DNA of 64,000 nucleotides from Deinococcales bacterium. Lineage in GTDB: Bacteria; Deinococcota; Deinococci; Deinococcales; JAAFIG01. The translations under genes and the position numbers were made by a program. The DNA lies in assembly GCA_025352125.1 (NCBI GenBank), contig JANXTZ010000058.1:1-64000 (forward strand). Direction: 5' to 3'. Below, in pieces: positions 6,872-16,364 of this stretch. How positions within the stretch are numbered: the first letter of the stretch is position 1; every line of letters starts with the position of its first letter. The notes beneath the pieces were generated by a model. It had not been told where the DNA came from. It searched no databases and worked only from the letters and a program-made list of their open reading frames with translations.

Positions 6872-8107
6872 TCAGGGCAGCACAAATCTCGAGGCGAACG
6901 CGTGAACATCGAGTTTCACCAGTTCAGGGTTCTCGCCTTTCAATGTCCGATCAATCAAATTTGCAATGGTGCCCATGTCAAGATCAGACATCCCGCGTGT
7001 GGTCACGGCTGGCGTCCCAATCCGAATTCCGCCGCCGTGCAGAATTTTCTCTGTGTCAAACGGCAGCGTGCTTTTGGAAATCGTGATGTGTGCCGCATCC
7101 AGCATTTTGCTGGCTCTGGTTCCGTTGATGCCCAGTGGTCGCAAATCCAGCACAAACATGTGGTTGTCGGTTCCGCCCGAAATCACACGGTAACCAAGAT
7201 TTACAAATTCGTTCGCCAAGACCTGAGCATTTTTGATGATCTGCGCGGCATAAACTTTAAACTCGGGTTGCAATGCCTCGGCAAACGCAATCGCTTTGCC
7301 CGCAATCACGTGCTCGAGCGGACCACCCTGCGAGCCTGGAAACACGCTGCGGTCGATTTTCGCGCCGATCTCGAGGTCATTGCTTAAGAGCAATCCCGCC
7401 CGAGGTCCGCGCAAGGTCTTGTGCGTGGTCGTGGCGGTCACGTGCGCGTGAGGAATCGAGGTTGGATGCACCCCCGCCGCGACCAGTCCGGCAATGTGCG
7501 CGATGTCTGCGAACAAATACGCGCCAACCTCGTCGGCAATAACTCGGAATGCCGCAAAGTCAATCGTTCTCGAGTACGCGCTCGCGCCAGCAATAATCAT
7601 TTTGGGCTTGAACTCGAGTGCCAATGCCCGCACGTCGTCCATGTCGATGCGTTCGGTGTCCTCGCGGACTTTGTAACCAACAATGTTGTAGTTGAGTCCC
7701 GAAAAATTCACGGGATTGCCGTGCGTCAAATGTCCGCCGTGGCTCAAATCCATGCCCAGCACGGTATCGCCTGGTTTTAAGAGCGCCATGTAAACCGCCA
7801 AGTTCGCGCTCGAGCCTGAATGCGGCTGGACGTTCGCCCAGGCTGCCCCGAACAATTCTTTGGCGCGGTCAATGGCGAGTTGCTCGATCTGATCGACCAC
7901 CTGGCAACCGCCGTACCAGCGCTTGCCGGGGTATCCTTCGGCGTATTTGTTGGTCAGGATGCTGCCTACGGCTTGGCGCACGGCGGCACTCGTGAAATTC
8001 TCCGATGCAATCAGCTCCAGACCGTCGCGTTGACGCGCAAACTCGAGTTCGATCAAATCGAAGATGGGGTCTTTGGTTTGGGCGGGTTTGATGAGGGTTT
8101 GCGTCAT
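6872..8107 (-). CDS. glyA: Serine hydroxymethyltransferase
   Basis: GlyA interconverts serine and glycine using PLP and tetrahydrofolate, feeding one-carbon units to nucleotide and methionine synthesis. The 411-residue protein has [43 protein letters not shown] and the PLP-lysine region [15 protein letters not shown]. The upstream 30 codons of open frame are rejected because the family begins near [25 protein letters not shown] box lies six bases before the ATG at 8107, predicting a leaderless mRNA. TTGCAC sits 16 bases further upstream as a -35 candidate. Confidence 0.95.
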   Translation of the reverse strand: MTQTLIKPAQTKDPIFDLIELEFARQRDGLELIASENFTSAAVRQAVGSILTNKYAEGYPGKRWYGGCQVVDQIEQLAIDRAKELFGAAWANVQPHSGSSANLAVYMALLKPGDTVLGMDLSHGGHLTHGNPVNFSGLNYNIVGYKVREDTERIDMDDVRALALEFKPKMIIAGASAYSRTIDFAAFRVIADEVGAYLFADIAHIAGLVAAGVHPTSIPHAHVTATTTHKTLRGPRAGLLLSNDLEIGAKIDRSVFPGSQGGPLEHVIAGKAIAFAEALQPEFKVYAAQIIKNAQVLANEFVNLGYRVISGGTDNHMFVLDLRPLGINGTRASKMLDAAHITISKSTLPFDTEKILHGGGIRIGTPAVTTRGMSDLDMGTIANLIDRTLKGENPELVKLDVHAFASRFVLP

Positions 8108-8247
8108 GGCTTCAGCGTAGCATTTTGAAATCTGAGTGCAAGCGGCAAACGTTTGGAAATTCTGAAATCTCGAGTTTAAGTAAGCCGATTTACGCACTGA
8201 TTACGGCTTTGTTTCAAATAGACTGGGTACATTGTGGAGGCTCGAGG

Positions 8248-9159
8248 ATGAACATTTTAGGTTGTGAAGTTTCGGTGCTCACGCTCGAGGGATGGTCGGG
8301 TTTTTTTGTCTTTGAACTCGAGCCGTTTTTTTTGCTTTCAGAATCTCGAGCATTGTTGTCAAATTCTCAGCCGCGTGCTGAATTAAAACCCTCGCTCGAA
8401 TTAGCGGATGCGTACTTGACATACTTGGTTTCCAAAGAAGCCCAATTTGTAGCCTTGCTCAAACCCAACGAATTCAGGGCGCTGCCTCGAGAAGCTCAAA
8501 ACGATTTGATGGCAGTTCAAAAGCAATTGGGGCGTGGGCAGTTTTACGAACTCGAGTTTGTGCGAAACGTGCTGGGTGAAATTCCAGTTTTCCTTGAGCC
8601 AGATGTTGTTGCAGATCAATTTGTGCTGCGTCACGATGTTTGGATTGCTTTCACGCCAGAAATTCGCTTTCGCTTGATGGTAGATTATGTCAGCTTGGAG
8701 CGCCAAGACTGCCTCTCGAGCATCACGCCAGAAAATACCTGGGCTGCAATTCCAGAACAGGTTCGCAGATTGGCAGGAACGTTCTCGAGTGCGAGCGGCG
8801 CGAATTGTTTTGCCACCGTCATCGCAGCTCTGACCCCAGATTTGCTCGAGTCGCAACGTATTTCAAACCTCTGGATGCTCGAGTGTGAATTTTTAGAGTC
8901 ACTCCAAGCCCAAGGTTTTCACGATGCTGGCAAACTCAAGCTTCCCATAAAACCAAATTCAGTGCTGACGTGGTGGAATCCAAGCGGCAACGTCATTCAT
9001 GCCTGTTTGATGCTCGAGTTTGGTTTGGCACTCAACAAAGACGCGCAAAGTTGGTTCACGCCAAGGCAGATTCTAAGGCTTGAGGATGTGCTGAAATCCT
9101 GGTCGCAAGATCAATGTGAAGTTCGGGTTTGGACTCCAACTTCCGATGCTGCCCCGTGA
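8248..9159 (+). CDS. Unknown protein with papain/NlpC-like Cys-His pattern
   Basis: I cannot place this 303-residue protein in a named family. The C-terminal half contains GANCFATVIAAL, then WWNPSGNVIHACLMLEFG and LNKDAQSWFTPRQI. This order, a Cys at a helix start, then a His in a strand, and a late polar residue, resembles papain-fold NlpC/P60-like cysteine peptidases. That is inference. The N-terminal half is mixed alpha/beta with many Leu-Glu pairs encoded by CTCGAG. The start is ATG 8248, with GAGGCTCGAGG upstream and a TACATT box; the frame stays open to 8125 without signals. There is no signal peptide, so a cytoplasmic role is more likely. Confidence 0.65.
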   Translation: MNILGCEVSVLTLEGWSGFFVFELEPFFLLSESRALLSNSQPRAELKPSLELADAYLTYLVSKEAQFVALLKPNEFRALPREAQNDLMAVQKQLGRGQFYELEFVRNVLGEIPVFLEPDVVADQFVLRHDVWIAFTPEIRFRLMVDYVSLERQDCLSSITPENTWAAIPEQVRRLAGTFSSASGANCFATVIAALTPDLLESQRISNLWMLECEFLESLQAQGFHDAGKLKLPIKPNSVLTWWNPSGNVIHACLMLEFGLALNKDAQSWFTPRQILRLEDVLKSWSQDQCEVRVWTPTSDAAP

Positions 9160-9268
9160 GTGTGGTTTTCATGAGGCTTTACTTTGCGAAATTGAATTGT
9201 GAACTGTAAACTTTGCGATGGTTGCATTGCTTTGTGAAAATTGATTTCAGCCTGCACCAAGGAGAACA

Positions 9269-10510
9269 ATGAATAGAATATTTTCAAAATTGGCTTTTCT
9301 CGCGTGCATCGCACCTCTCGCCATTGGTGTGGTTGCCCAACAAAGCACACTGATCAAAATGGTGGACTGTCTGAAAGAAAAAGACAATCTGAAATGCAAG
9401 CGCCTTGACCCACGGCAGGCGGGTGGTATCGGAGAAGGACCAGCCTTCGCGCAGGGGATTGGCGATGAGATCACAGGTGGTTTCGTTCGCGGCGAAAAAC
9501 TAATTGTCAGCAGTGCCCCCACAGGTCACGGCGCGATCATTGAGGTTGACTTGAAAACGGGCAACCGCACGCTAATCGCCGGAAGTGTCGATTCCAGCGA
9601 ATCCAAGGGCGAGAACATCAAATACAAAGACAACTTTGCCAAAGACCAGGAGGCGTACACTTTAAATGGAATCTCGAGCGTCAGACCGCTACCAAACGGA
9701 AATTACGCGGTTTTGTCTCCTGGGTCACGCCGTTTGGAAATTCTGGAAGTGGATGCCAAAACCAGCAATTATAAATTGCTCTGGGCGAGCAACCTTTCAG
9801 AAGATGCTGGTCAAAAAACCTTCGAGAACCTGCCCAGCAGCATGTTCTGCGAAACCTCGGGTGACCGTGATGAACACCCAAACCTGGGTGGGTTTACCTT
9901 TGAGGTCGCCAAGGATGGTGGACTGTACCTGTTCGCCCGAGAGAATCCCGTTGCAACGGGTTTGGGCTTGTACCTGGTGAAGGACAGCGTTTGCAAAGCG
10001 ATTTCGACTTATGGTGCCAGTGGCAAAAACAAGGTTGGATCGGGTTACATGTTGACCGCAACCAGTTCCATCGATACCAGTTCGAGCGTTTTGATGCCGG
10101 ACGGCAAGATTCTGAGCATTTTGAGTTCGTTCACGACCGGTACAGCCCTGATGACCTGGGATGTCACGACGGGCAGTCGTGCCGCACTGTCGTTCAGAGG
10201 CGCATCGATAGCCAAAAGCAAAGGTAAGGGTGATGATGACGTGGGCGATTCGGGTCTGGCGGTCAATGCAAACGGCATTTATACCGCACATCACGGCGGA
10301 TTCGAGTTGATTCGAATTGATCCCTCAACCGGTGATCGAAGCAGGGTCGAAATCAAAACTGGTCCACTCTCCAACAACAATGGGCGCTTAGATGACGATA
10401 TTCAGCGCCTCTGGGCGGTACCAAACAGCAATTTGTTACTGATGAGCTTTCAAAACGCATTGATTTTGATTGACCCCAAGGCTGGCACGAGTAACGTCTT
10501 TTCCTATTAA
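9269..10510 (+). CDS. Secreted beta-propeller-like protein
   Basis: The 413-residue protein begins with a clear signal peptide (FSKLAFLACIAPLAIGVVAQ, cleavage after VVAQ). The mature part has repeated strand-turn units such as GAIIEVDLKTGNRTLIAG, YLVKDSVC and LIRIDPSTGDRSRVEI. These spaced x-x-x-D-x-x-T/S-G-x-R motifs are typical of beta-propeller blades. No catalytic residue set is evident. It probably acts in the periplasm or outside the cell. AAGGAG precedes the ATG. The gene has only one CTCGAG in 1.24 kb, unlike its neighbours. A terminator hairpin follows. Confidence 0.72.
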   Translation: MNRIFSKLAFLACIAPLAIGVVAQQSTLIKMVDCLKEKDNLKCKRLDPRQAGGIGEGPAFAQGIGDEITGGFVRGEKLIVSSAPTGHGAIIEVDLKTGNRTLIAGSVDSSESKGENIKYKDNFAKDQEAYTLNGISSVRPLPNGNYAVLSPGSRRLEILEVDAKTSNYKLLWASNLSEDAGQKTFENLPSSMFCETSGDRDEHPNLGGFTFEVAKDGGLYLFARENPVATGLGLYLVKDSVCKAISTYGASGKNKVGSGYMLTATSSIDTSSSVLMPDGKILSILSSFTTGTALMTWDVTTGSRAALSFRGASIAKSKGKGDDDVGDSGLAVNANGIYTAHHGGFELIRIDPSTGDRSRVEIKTGPLSNNNGRLDDDIQRLWAVPNSNLLLMSFQNALILIDPKAGTSNVFSY

Positions 10511-10527
10511 ATTGACTCTAGATTGAC

Positions 10528-10560
10528 TGAATGGGGCACTAAGTGCGTCCCATTCATATT
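10528..10560 (+). terminator. Terminator after the secreted propeller gene
   Basis: TGAATGGG (10528-10535) pairs with CCCATTCA (10549-10556), with an inner GCAC/GTGC extension, followed by TATT. It separates the convergent gene for haemoglobin and may serve both. Confidence 0.55.
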
Positions 10561-10939
10561 ATTCTGAATTCACCAGCGCCGCCGCCACCCGACCCACCGC
10601 CTCGAGCAATTCAGTTTTGACCCCAGACTCGAGATCCACCGAATTTACAGCCTCGGAAAAACATTCAAACCAAGCTCGAGCATGGTCAATTGTGATTTTA
10701 AATCTCATGTGCCTGCCGCGCAGCATCGGGTGTCCGTAGGTTTGATGGTACAGCGGCGGTCCACCCAGAAAACCAGTCAGAAAAGCCTCTTGTTTGTTCA
10801 TGGTTTCCGATAAATTCTCGGGAAACAATTCCGTAAGGAGCGGATCGGCTTTGACGAGTGGATAAAACGTTTGCACGATTTCTCGGAGATTCGCCGCGCC
10901 AATTTGCTGGTACAAACTTTGTGCAAGACCATTGTTCAC
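10559..10939 (-). CDS. Group II truncated haemoglobin (trHbO type)
   Basis: The 126-residue protein matches trHbO proteins: LREIVQTFYPLVKADP, LTGFLGGPPLYHQTYGHP and LRGRHMRFKI with the proximal haem ligand His77. DHARAWFECF follows, with the conserved Trp (G8) at residue 90. Such globins bind O2 or NO and are linked to oxidative and nitrosative stress. The start is GTG 10939, with TAACAT six bases upstream, predicting a leaderless mRNA. The divergent FUN14 gene starts 78 bases away. Confidence 0.88.
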   Translation of the reverse strand: MNNGLAQSLYQQIGAANLREIVQTFYPLVKADPLLTELFPENLSETMNKQEAFLTGFLGGPPLYHQTYGHPMLRGRHMRFKITIDHARAWFECFSEAVNSVDLESGVKTELLEAVGRVAAALVNSE

Positions 10940-10981
10940 AGCATCATGTTACGCAAACTCGAGCTTGCTTTTGCCCCCAAC

Positions 10982-11010
10982 TTGAGGGTTTTGGACTTCA
11001 AGGGTATGCT
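10982..11010 (+). promoter_or_regulatory. Promoter giving a leaderless FUN14 mRNA
   Basis: TTGAGG (10982-10987), exactly 17 bases, and TATGCT (11005-11010) are followed after six bases by the GTG start. This is one of the clearest leaderless promoters in the window. Confidence 0.7.
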
Positions 11011-11016
11011 CGAGTC

Positions 11017-11397
11017 GTGTCAAAAGCAACCACCGTAACCCAAACCGCTCAGAATGCCGCACAATCGGCAACCAACAACTTTTTTGATTCGATTGCGCCG
11101 TATTTGGGACAGATTTCTTTTGGCGCATTGGCTGGGTTTGCCACGGGTTATGCCCTCAAAAAAATCGGAAGAACCGCCATCGTCATTTTTGGCTTGTTGT
11201 TCATCACCATTCAATTTCTGGCATATTTGGGTGTGGTGCGGGTCGATTGGTTGCGAATTCAGCAATATGCCGACCCACTGCTCTCCAAAAACTCACTCCA
11301 GGGCTTTTTCAACGGTTTGACTGGCATTTTGACCAACAACGTGCCATTTGCGGGCGCGTTCATTCCAGGCTTCTTGTTGGGTTTGCGCTACGGTTAA
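11017..11397 (+). CDS. FUN14-family membrane protein
   Basis: The 126-residue protein carries the FUN14 pattern: FDSIAPYLGQISFGALAGFATGYALKK (shown here as two adjacent parts of one glycine-rich helix), then IVIFGLLFITIQFLAYLGVV. A third hydrophobic helix follows, ending PGFLLGLRYG. Bacterial members are small inner-membrane proteins of unknown function. GTG 11017 is chosen because TTGAGG-n17-TATGCT lies six bases before it. The longer open frame upstream runs through the divergent promoter region. Confidence 0.82.
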   Translation: MSKATTVTQTAQNAAQSATNNFFDSIAPYLGQISFGALAGFATGYALKKIGRTAIVIFGLLFITIQFLAYLGVVRVDWLRIQQYADPLLSKNSLQGFFNGLTGILTNNVPFAGAFIPGFLLGLRYG

Positions 11398-11513
11398 ATC
11401 CCACCTCGAGATTGTGATTTGGCAAGGTTTTCTTTTCGGTCGTCTCTCGAGATAGAATACGCAAACTCGAATTGAATGTAGCGGTTCAATTTTGGTTTTG
11501 GAGGAGGAAGGTT

Positions 11514-12611
11514 ATGAAGAAAAACGCCGTTCTTACTGCCATTGCCCTGTCAGGTCTTGCCGTCGGTGGCATGTTGCTGGGTTCCTCAACGAGTGCCGCT
11601 TCCAAGACCGTTGCTGTCAAGTTGCAACTGAAGTGGTTTCCTCAAGCCCAATTCGCTGGGTACTTCGCGGCAGTTTCGCGTGGTTACTTCAAAGACGAGG
11701 GTTTGGATGTCACACTGATTCCGTCTGGTGATGCCAACCCAGTACAAGCTGTGGTGTCTGGAGCAGCCGATTTTGGTACGACTTGGATCACGGATTTCTT
11801 GGTCAACCGCGAAAAGGGTCAGAAGATCGTGCACATCGGTCAGATGTTCCAAAAATCTGGTTTTACGCTTGTGTCACTCAAAGATTCCAACATCAACACT
11901 GTGGCTGACCTGAAAGGCAAAAAAGTTGGCGTCTGGCCCGGCGGCAACGAATACCCAGTCATCGCGCTTCTGAAGACCGCCGGCTTGACCAGCAGCCTCG
12001 ACGCGAGTGTTGCCAGCCCCGATGTGACAGCGGTGACCTTCCCGTTTGATCCCGCCATCGTTTTCCCTGACAAGGTGGACGCGGTGTCTGCCATGACTTA
12101 CAACGAGGTCAATCAGATCATTGGTCTGGGTTATCCGCTCGGCAAATTGAACGTCATGAAACTTGCCGACAATGGCATCAATTTGCTCGAGGATTTGATG
12201 TTCGCACCAGAAAAAGTGCTTGCGGACAAGAACTTTAAAGGTTCTGGCATGAAAGGCTCGGATATCGCCGCAAAGCTCCTGAAAGCCAGCATCAAGGGTT
12301 GGAACTGGGCAGCCCGCAACCAGGGCGCTGCGGTGGACATTGTGCTCGCCAAGTGCGGCAACACCTGTAAAGGTTCGGGCAGCATCGATGCTCGAGGTCA
12401 TCAGACCTGGCAGATGGCAGAAATCACCAAGCTTTACATGGCAGGACCAACCCTCAAAGGTTACGCCGGTTATCTGGACCCTGAAGTGTACAAAGCCAAC
12501 ATCAAGATTTTGCGCGATCAGGGCATCCTCAAGTCCGATCCTGACAAGGGTGCTGTGGACTGGAGCATTTGGGAGAAAGCCACTGGCAAAAAAGCTGGAA
12601 TGATGAAGTAA
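11514..12611 (+). CDS. ABC transporter substrate-binding protein, NMT1/ThiY type
   Basis: The 365-residue protein has a signal peptide (KKNAVLTAIALSGLAVGGM, ending near TSAASK). The mature domain starts with VKLQLKWFPQAQFAGYFAA and RGYFKDEGLDVTL, typical of periplasmic proteins that bind hydroxymethylpyrimidine, riboflavin or alkylsulfonates. No permease or ATPase gene is adjacent and a strong terminator follows. It therefore must use components encoded elsewhere. GAGGAGGAAGG precedes ATG 11514. CTCGAG is rare in the gene (two sites), consistent with high expression. The ligand cannot be told from the sequence. Confidence 0.85.
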   Translation: MKKNAVLTAIALSGLAVGGMLLGSSTSAASKTVAVKLQLKWFPQAQFAGYFAAVSRGYFKDEGLDVTLIPSGDANPVQAVVSGAADFGTTWITDFLVNREKGQKIVHIGQMFQKSGFTLVSLKDSNINTVADLKGKKVGVWPGGNEYPVIALLKTAGLTSSLDASVASPDVTAVTFPFDPAIVFPDKVDAVSAMTYNEVNQIIGLGYPLGKLNVMKLADNGINLLEDLMFAPEKVLADKNFKGSGMKGSDIAAKLLKASIKGWNWAARNQGAAVDIVLAKCGNTCKGSGSIDARGHQTWQMAEITKLYMAGPTLKGYAGYLDPEVYKANIKILRDQGILKSDPDKGAVDWSIWEKATGKKAGMMK

Positions 12612-12628
12612 AAGCAGTAACTCGAGAG

Positions 12629-12658
12629 GCGAGAAGGCATTTGTCTTCTCGCTTTTTT
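12629..12658 (+). terminator. Intrinsic terminator of the NMT1-type binding protein gene
   Basis: GCGAGAAG and CTTCTCGC form an 8-pair stem with an 8-base loop, followed directly by six T residues. It is a classical rho-independent terminator, 17 bases past the stop codon. Confidence 0.85.
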
Positions 12659-12732
12659 GTGCCTCGAGTCTGGAAAAATTGCTTTGCGATTGTCGCTTGG
12701 TGTTATGCACTTTGTGCTATATTGAAAGCACC

Positions 12733-13011
12733 GTGACCCAACAAACCAAAATAATCGAGGGTACAATCAGCCCAAAACATCAAATCACAATCCCTGCCCA
12801 AATCAGGGACGCATTGGGATTGCGCCCTGGGCAAAAAATAGAATTTAAACTCGAGCAGGACAACGTGATTGAATTGCGAGTAAAACGCCCGAAGGCAAAA
12901 GAAGTTCTCGACGCAATTCTTAAAAAGTATGATTTTAGTGAATTGAGAGAGGAAACCAAAGGCGATGCTGTTAAGACATTGCGCGAGAATCGTTGGGGTG
13001 ACGACCTGTGA
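12733..13011 (+). CDS. VapB-type antitoxin with SpoVT/AbrB domain
   Basis: The 92-residue protein has an N-terminal AbrB swapped-hairpin domain (EGTISPKHQITIPAQI, LGLRPGQKIEF). The acidic and basic C-terminal tail is expected to neutralise the toxin. The GTG at 12733 follows a TATATT box by nine bases; the longer frame from 12679 lacks signals. Its stop overlaps the start of the PIN-domain gene by four bases (GTGA), the usual arrangement of vapBC operons. Such antitoxins also bind and repress their own promoter. Confidence 0.82.
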   Translation: MTQQTKIIEGTISPKHQITIPAQIRDALGLRPGQKIEFKLEQDNVIELRVKRPKAKEVLDAILKKYDFSELREETKGDAVKTLRENRWGDDL

Positions 13012-13412
13012 TTTCACTTGATACCAACATCATTCAAAGCGCCCTGGAAATAACTGACATCAATCATGCTCGAGCACGACAGGCATTCGAGAATTACGAC
13101 AGCCAAGCATTTTGTATTTGCCCAATTGTCAGGGCTGAACTTCATGCTTCAAGAGGCTGGTTTAAAATAGAACAATGGCTCGAAACCCAAGAAGTCAGTG
13201 TGATCTGGGGAATTCCCAATTCCGTTTGGGACGCAGCAGGTGTTGCCTTTGGGAAATACGCTGTGTTGCGTCGTGGCGGTCAAACCTCACGGCGTATCGT
13301 GGCAGATTTCTTGATCGCTGCCCATGCCGAACATCATGAACTCGAGATGTTGACTTTTGATGAAACCGTGTTCAAAAACGTTTTTCCCCAAGTCACATTG
13401 CTTGCCTGCTAA
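13008..13412 (+). CDS. VapC-type PIN-domain ribonuclease toxin
   Basis: The 134-residue PIN protein has the acidic metal-binding set: Asp5 in SLDTN, Glu44 in RAEL, Asp100 in VADFLIAAHA and Asp118 in TFDETVF. VapC toxins cleave tRNA or rRNA when freed from the antitoxin. The GTG start overlaps the antitoxin stop (GTGA). All catalytic positions are intact, so the toxin is probably functional. A long perfect hairpin follows the stop. Confidence 0.85.
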   Translation: MISLDTNIIQSALEITDINHARARQAFENYDSQAFCICPIVRAELHASRGWFKIEQWLETQEVSVIWGIPNSVWDAAGVAFGKYAVLRRGGQTSRRIVADFLIAAHAEHHELEMLTFDETVFKNVFPQVTLLAC

Positions 13413-13413
13413 A

Positions 13414-13446
13414 CAATAACGGTGAGCGCAATGCTCACCGTTATTG
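13414..13446. terminator. Bidirectional terminator between vapC-like gene and gyrA
   Basis: CAATAACGGTGAGC (13414-13427) and GCTCACCGTTATTG (13433-13446) make a perfect 14-pair stem with a five-base loop. It sits between two convergent genes. T-tracts are weak on both sides. Confidence 0.65.
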
Positions 13447-13463
13447 AATCTCAAAACCCGAGA

Positions 13464-15974
13464 TTACAATTCAGTGTTGTCTGTTTCGTTCTCAGAAATC
13501 TCTTCAGCATCGCTCGAGATTTCAGTTGTTTCAGTTGTCCCGTCCGCCATCAAGCTTTCCTCTTGCTTGATCGAGAAGGCGCTGGTCACACGGTCGCTGT
13601 CGCCCATGCGCATGACTTTGACGCCTTGGCTCGGGCGTCCGTAACTCGAGATTTGCTCGATTCTGGTGCGAATCGCCACGCCGTTGGCGCTAATCACCAT
13701 CAATTCTTCGTCGCCGCCAACCCGCTCGAGTGACACGAGTTTGCCGGTCTTGTCGGTGACTTTGAGCGTGATGACGCCCTGTCCGCCGCGTCCTTGCAGT
13801 GGGTATTCTTGAATGGCGGTGCGTTTGCCGTAGCCATTTTCGGAGATGGTCAGCAACTCGCCGTCATCATTGGCGCTGACTTTGGTCATGCTGACCACCT
13901 CGTCACCGTCGCGCAAGCGAATGCCGATCACGCCTTGGGTGGCGCGTCCGGTGGCACGCACGTCGTCTTCGCCAAAGCGGATGCTTTGCCCGTCACGTGT
14001 GGCAAGTACGACGTGCTCATTGGTGTTCAGGATCGAAACGTGAATCAGATCGTCGTTCTCGAGCAGGTTGATGGCGATCAAACCAGAGCTGGTCATGTTG
14101 CCGTATTCCTTGATTTCGGTTTTCTTGACAATGCCCTGGCGCGTGCAAAAGGCGAACGATCCCTCCTGCTCGAGGTCTTTGATCGACAGAATCGACTTGA
14201 CGTTCTCATCGTCTTTAAGCGGCAGCACATTGCGAAGGTGCGCCCCCTTGGCATCGCGTCCGGCTTCGGGCAATTCAAAGATTTTCTCGCGGTAGACGCG
14301 TCCCTTGTCGGTGAAGAACAGCAGGTAATCGTGGGTGCTGCCAACGATCAGGTTGGTGTTGGCGTCCTCGTCGCGCAACTTGCCAGAATTTGCGCCGCGC
14401 CCACCACGTCCCTGTGAACGGTAAGCCTCGAGCGTCGTGCGCTTGATGTAACCACCCTTGGTCACGGTAATCACCATGTCCTCAATGGCAATCAGGTCTT
14501 CTTTATTGATGTCTTCGGACAGGTCGGTAATTACGGTGCGGCGCTCGTCGCCGTACTTGTCACGAATGATCGTGATTTCTTTTTTGACCTCGTTCCAGAG
14601 TTTGCCCTCGTCTGCCAGAATCGACTCGAGAAAACCGATGGTCTCTAAAAGTGCGTTGTATTCGTCGTTCAATTTGCCGCGCTCGAGTCCGGTCAGACGT
14701 TGCAAGCGCATGTCCAGAATAGCTTGGGCTTGAATTTCCGAGAAGCTGAAACGTGCCATCAATCCGTCTTTGGCTTCCGCGCCCGTTTGCGCGGCGCGAA
14801 TAATCCGAATGATCTCGTCGATGTTGTCAAGTGCAATCAGCAGTCCCTCGAGAATATGGGTGCGCTCTCGGGCTTTTTTCAGATCGTACCTGGCGCGGCG
14901 GGTAACCACGTTTTTGCGGTGATCCAGGAACAGCGTCATGCCTTCTTTGAGTGCCAATACCTTTGGTGCGCCATTGACAATTGCCAAGTTGATGATGTTG
15001 AAACTGGTTTGCAATTGCGTGTGCTTGTAAAGTTGGTTCAAGACCAAATCTGGCAGCGTGCCGCGTTTGAGTTCGATCACAATGCGAACTGGCGTGGTGC
15101 GATCTGATTCGTCGCGCAGGGCGGCAATATCAGGGATTTTGCCCTCGCGGTACTGCGCCGAAATGGTGGTCAGCAGATTGGTTTTGTTAACCTGATACGG
15201 AATTTCGGTAATCACGATCTGGCTGCGACCCTTAATTTCCTCAATTCTTGCTTTACCGCGTACCCGAATGCTGCCTTGACCGCTCGAGTACGCTTCACGG
15301 ATGCCTTTTTTGCCGAGCCGTCCACCGGTTGGGAAATCTGGTCCTGGCACAATTTTCATCAGATCATCCAAGTTGATCTCTGGATTGCGGATGATCTCGA
15401 GCAGACCATTGCAAATTTCGGTCAGGTTGTGCGGCGGAATGTTGGTCGCCATGCCCACGGCAATCCCGACCGCGCCGTTGACCAGCATGTACGGAAAGCC
15501 ACCAGGCAGCACGGTTGGCTCTTCGGTGGTCTCGTCAAAATTCGGTTTGAAATCCACCGTCTCTTTTTCGATGTCCTCGAGCATCACCTCGGCGGCTCGG
15601 GTCATGCGGGCTTCGGTGTACCTGTAGGCGGCGGCAGGGTCGCCGTCGATGCTGCCGAAGTTGCCTTGACCGTCCACGACTGGGTAGCGCAAGTTCCAGG
15701 ATTGCGCCATGCGAACCATCGCCTCGTAAATTGGGCTGTCGCCGTGCGGGTGGTATTTTTTGATGACCTCACCGACCACACCCGCGCTTTTTTGGTGCTT
15801 GCGTCCTGGCGAAAGCCCCTCTTGAAGCATGGCGTACAGAATGCGGCGCTGCACGGGTTTCAAACCGTCGCGCACGTCGGGCAGCGCACGGTCCACGATT
15901 GTGGACATGGCGTAATTGATGAATGCGGTTTTGACTTCATCGGTAATTTCGACAGGTATGACGGCGTTTGACAT
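13464..15974 (-). CDS. gyrA: DNA gyrase subunit A
   Basis: GyrA cuts and rejoins DNA to introduce negative supercoils together with GyrB. At 836 residues it has the winged-helix/tower core with catalytic Tyr119 ([10 protein letters not shown]). The quinolone region [20 protein letters not shown] has Ser80 and Glu84 at the E. coli Ser83/Asp87 positions, the quinolone-sensitive type. The C-terminal pinwheel contains a GyrA-box-like QGRGGRG. The final 25 residues form an acidic Ser/Thr/Glu tail. GGAGGA precedes the ATG. gyrA belongs to the DdrO regulon in Deinococcus, and a candidate operator overlaps the -35 box at 16103-16119. Confidence 0.96.
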   Translation of the reverse strand: MSNAVIPVEITDEVKTAFINYAMSTIVDRALPDVRDGLKPVQRRILYAMLQEGLSPGRKHQKSAGVVGEVIKKYHPHGDSPIYEAMVRMAQSWNLRYPVVDGQGNFGSIDGDPAAAYRYTEARMTRAAEVMLEDIEKETVDFKPNFDETTEEPTVLPGGFPYMLVNGAVGIAVGMATNIPPHNLTEICNGLLEIIRNPEINLDDLMKIVPGPDFPTGGRLGKKGIREAYSSGQGSIRVRGKARIEEIKGRSQIVITEIPYQVNKTNLLTTISAQYREGKIPDIAALRDESDRTTPVRIVIELKRGTLPDLVLNQLYKHTQLQTSFNIINLAIVNGAPKVLALKEGMTLFLDHRKNVVTRRARYDLKKARERTHILEGLLIALDNIDEIIRIIRAAQTGAEAKDGLMARFSFSEIQAQAILDMRLQRLTGLERGKLNDEYNALLETIGFLESILADEGKLWNEVKKEITIIRDKYGDERRTVITDLSEDINKEDLIAIEDMVITVTKGGYIKRTTLEAYRSQGRGGRGANSGKLRDEDANTNLIVGSTHDYLLFFTDKGRVYREKIFELPEAGRDAKGAHLRNVLPLKDDENVKSILSIKDLEQEGSFAFCTRQGIVKKTEIKEYGNMTSSGLIAINLLENDDLIHVSILNTNEHVVLATRDGQSIRFGEDDVRATGRATQGVIGIRLRDGDEVVSMTKVSANDDGELLTISENGYGKRTAIQEYPLQGRGGQGVITLKVTDKTGKLVSLERVGGDEELMVISANGVAIRTRIEQISSYGRPSQGVKVMRMGDSDRVTSAFSIKQEESLMADGTTETTEISSDAEEISENETDNTEL

Positions 15975-16081
15975 ATTCCTCCAGGGTTTTTGAAGCTCGA
16001 GAATGGGCTGTTTTAGATTGCTTTGTTTCTCGAGTTTGACGTGCGATTAGCGATTTGAGTTTCGCCTTTTGCGAACGCTCG

Positions 16082-16119
16082 ATCATACCATTTCAAAGTG
16101 CATTCTGTCTACAGCAGAA
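16082..16119 (-). promoter_or_regulatory. gyrA promoter with candidate DdrO operator
   Basis: On the minus strand, TAGACA (16106-16111) and TATGAT (16082-16087) are spaced by 18 bases. The -35 lies inside the imperfect palindrome TTCTGTCTACAGCAGAA (plus strand 16103-16119). Its left half TTCTGTC differs from TTATGTC at one position; the whole matches the response motif at 10 of 14 half-site positions. Operator overlap with the -35 is a sensible geometry for repression. Confidence 0.45.
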
Positions 16120-16364
16120 CTGTAAACTGGATACGGTCTTTTTGGTGTCCACCACGCAGATTTTGCCTGACTCTCAAAGCAAATGCGAAAACCCGTAATT
16201 TTGCAACTCAAGCGCCATCAAAACTCAGTTTTCAACGTATCTATGTTGTTAAAACCTGCTCGAGTTTCTCTTGAAACTCGAGCAGGTTTTAAAATTGTGG
16301 ACAATAAAATCCTCAAAGGCAACCATGATCTATTTGGTTGCCCTCGAGTCCTGTTTTCAAATTT
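16120..16364. other. Non-coding interval upstream of gyrA with a 20-pair hairpin
   Basis: Between the gyrA promoter and the DinB gene there is no convincing gene. The only strong feature is a perfect inverted repeat at 16249-16292: a 20-base arm reading TTAAAACCTGCTCGAGTTTC, a TCTT loop, and its exact complement. T and A runs at both ends would allow termination in either direction. It includes CTCGAG in both arms. It lies 98 bases from the DinB stop on that gene's strand and may terminate dinB transcription. A 61-codon frame at 16183-16368 has no signals and is rejected. Confidence 0.5.
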
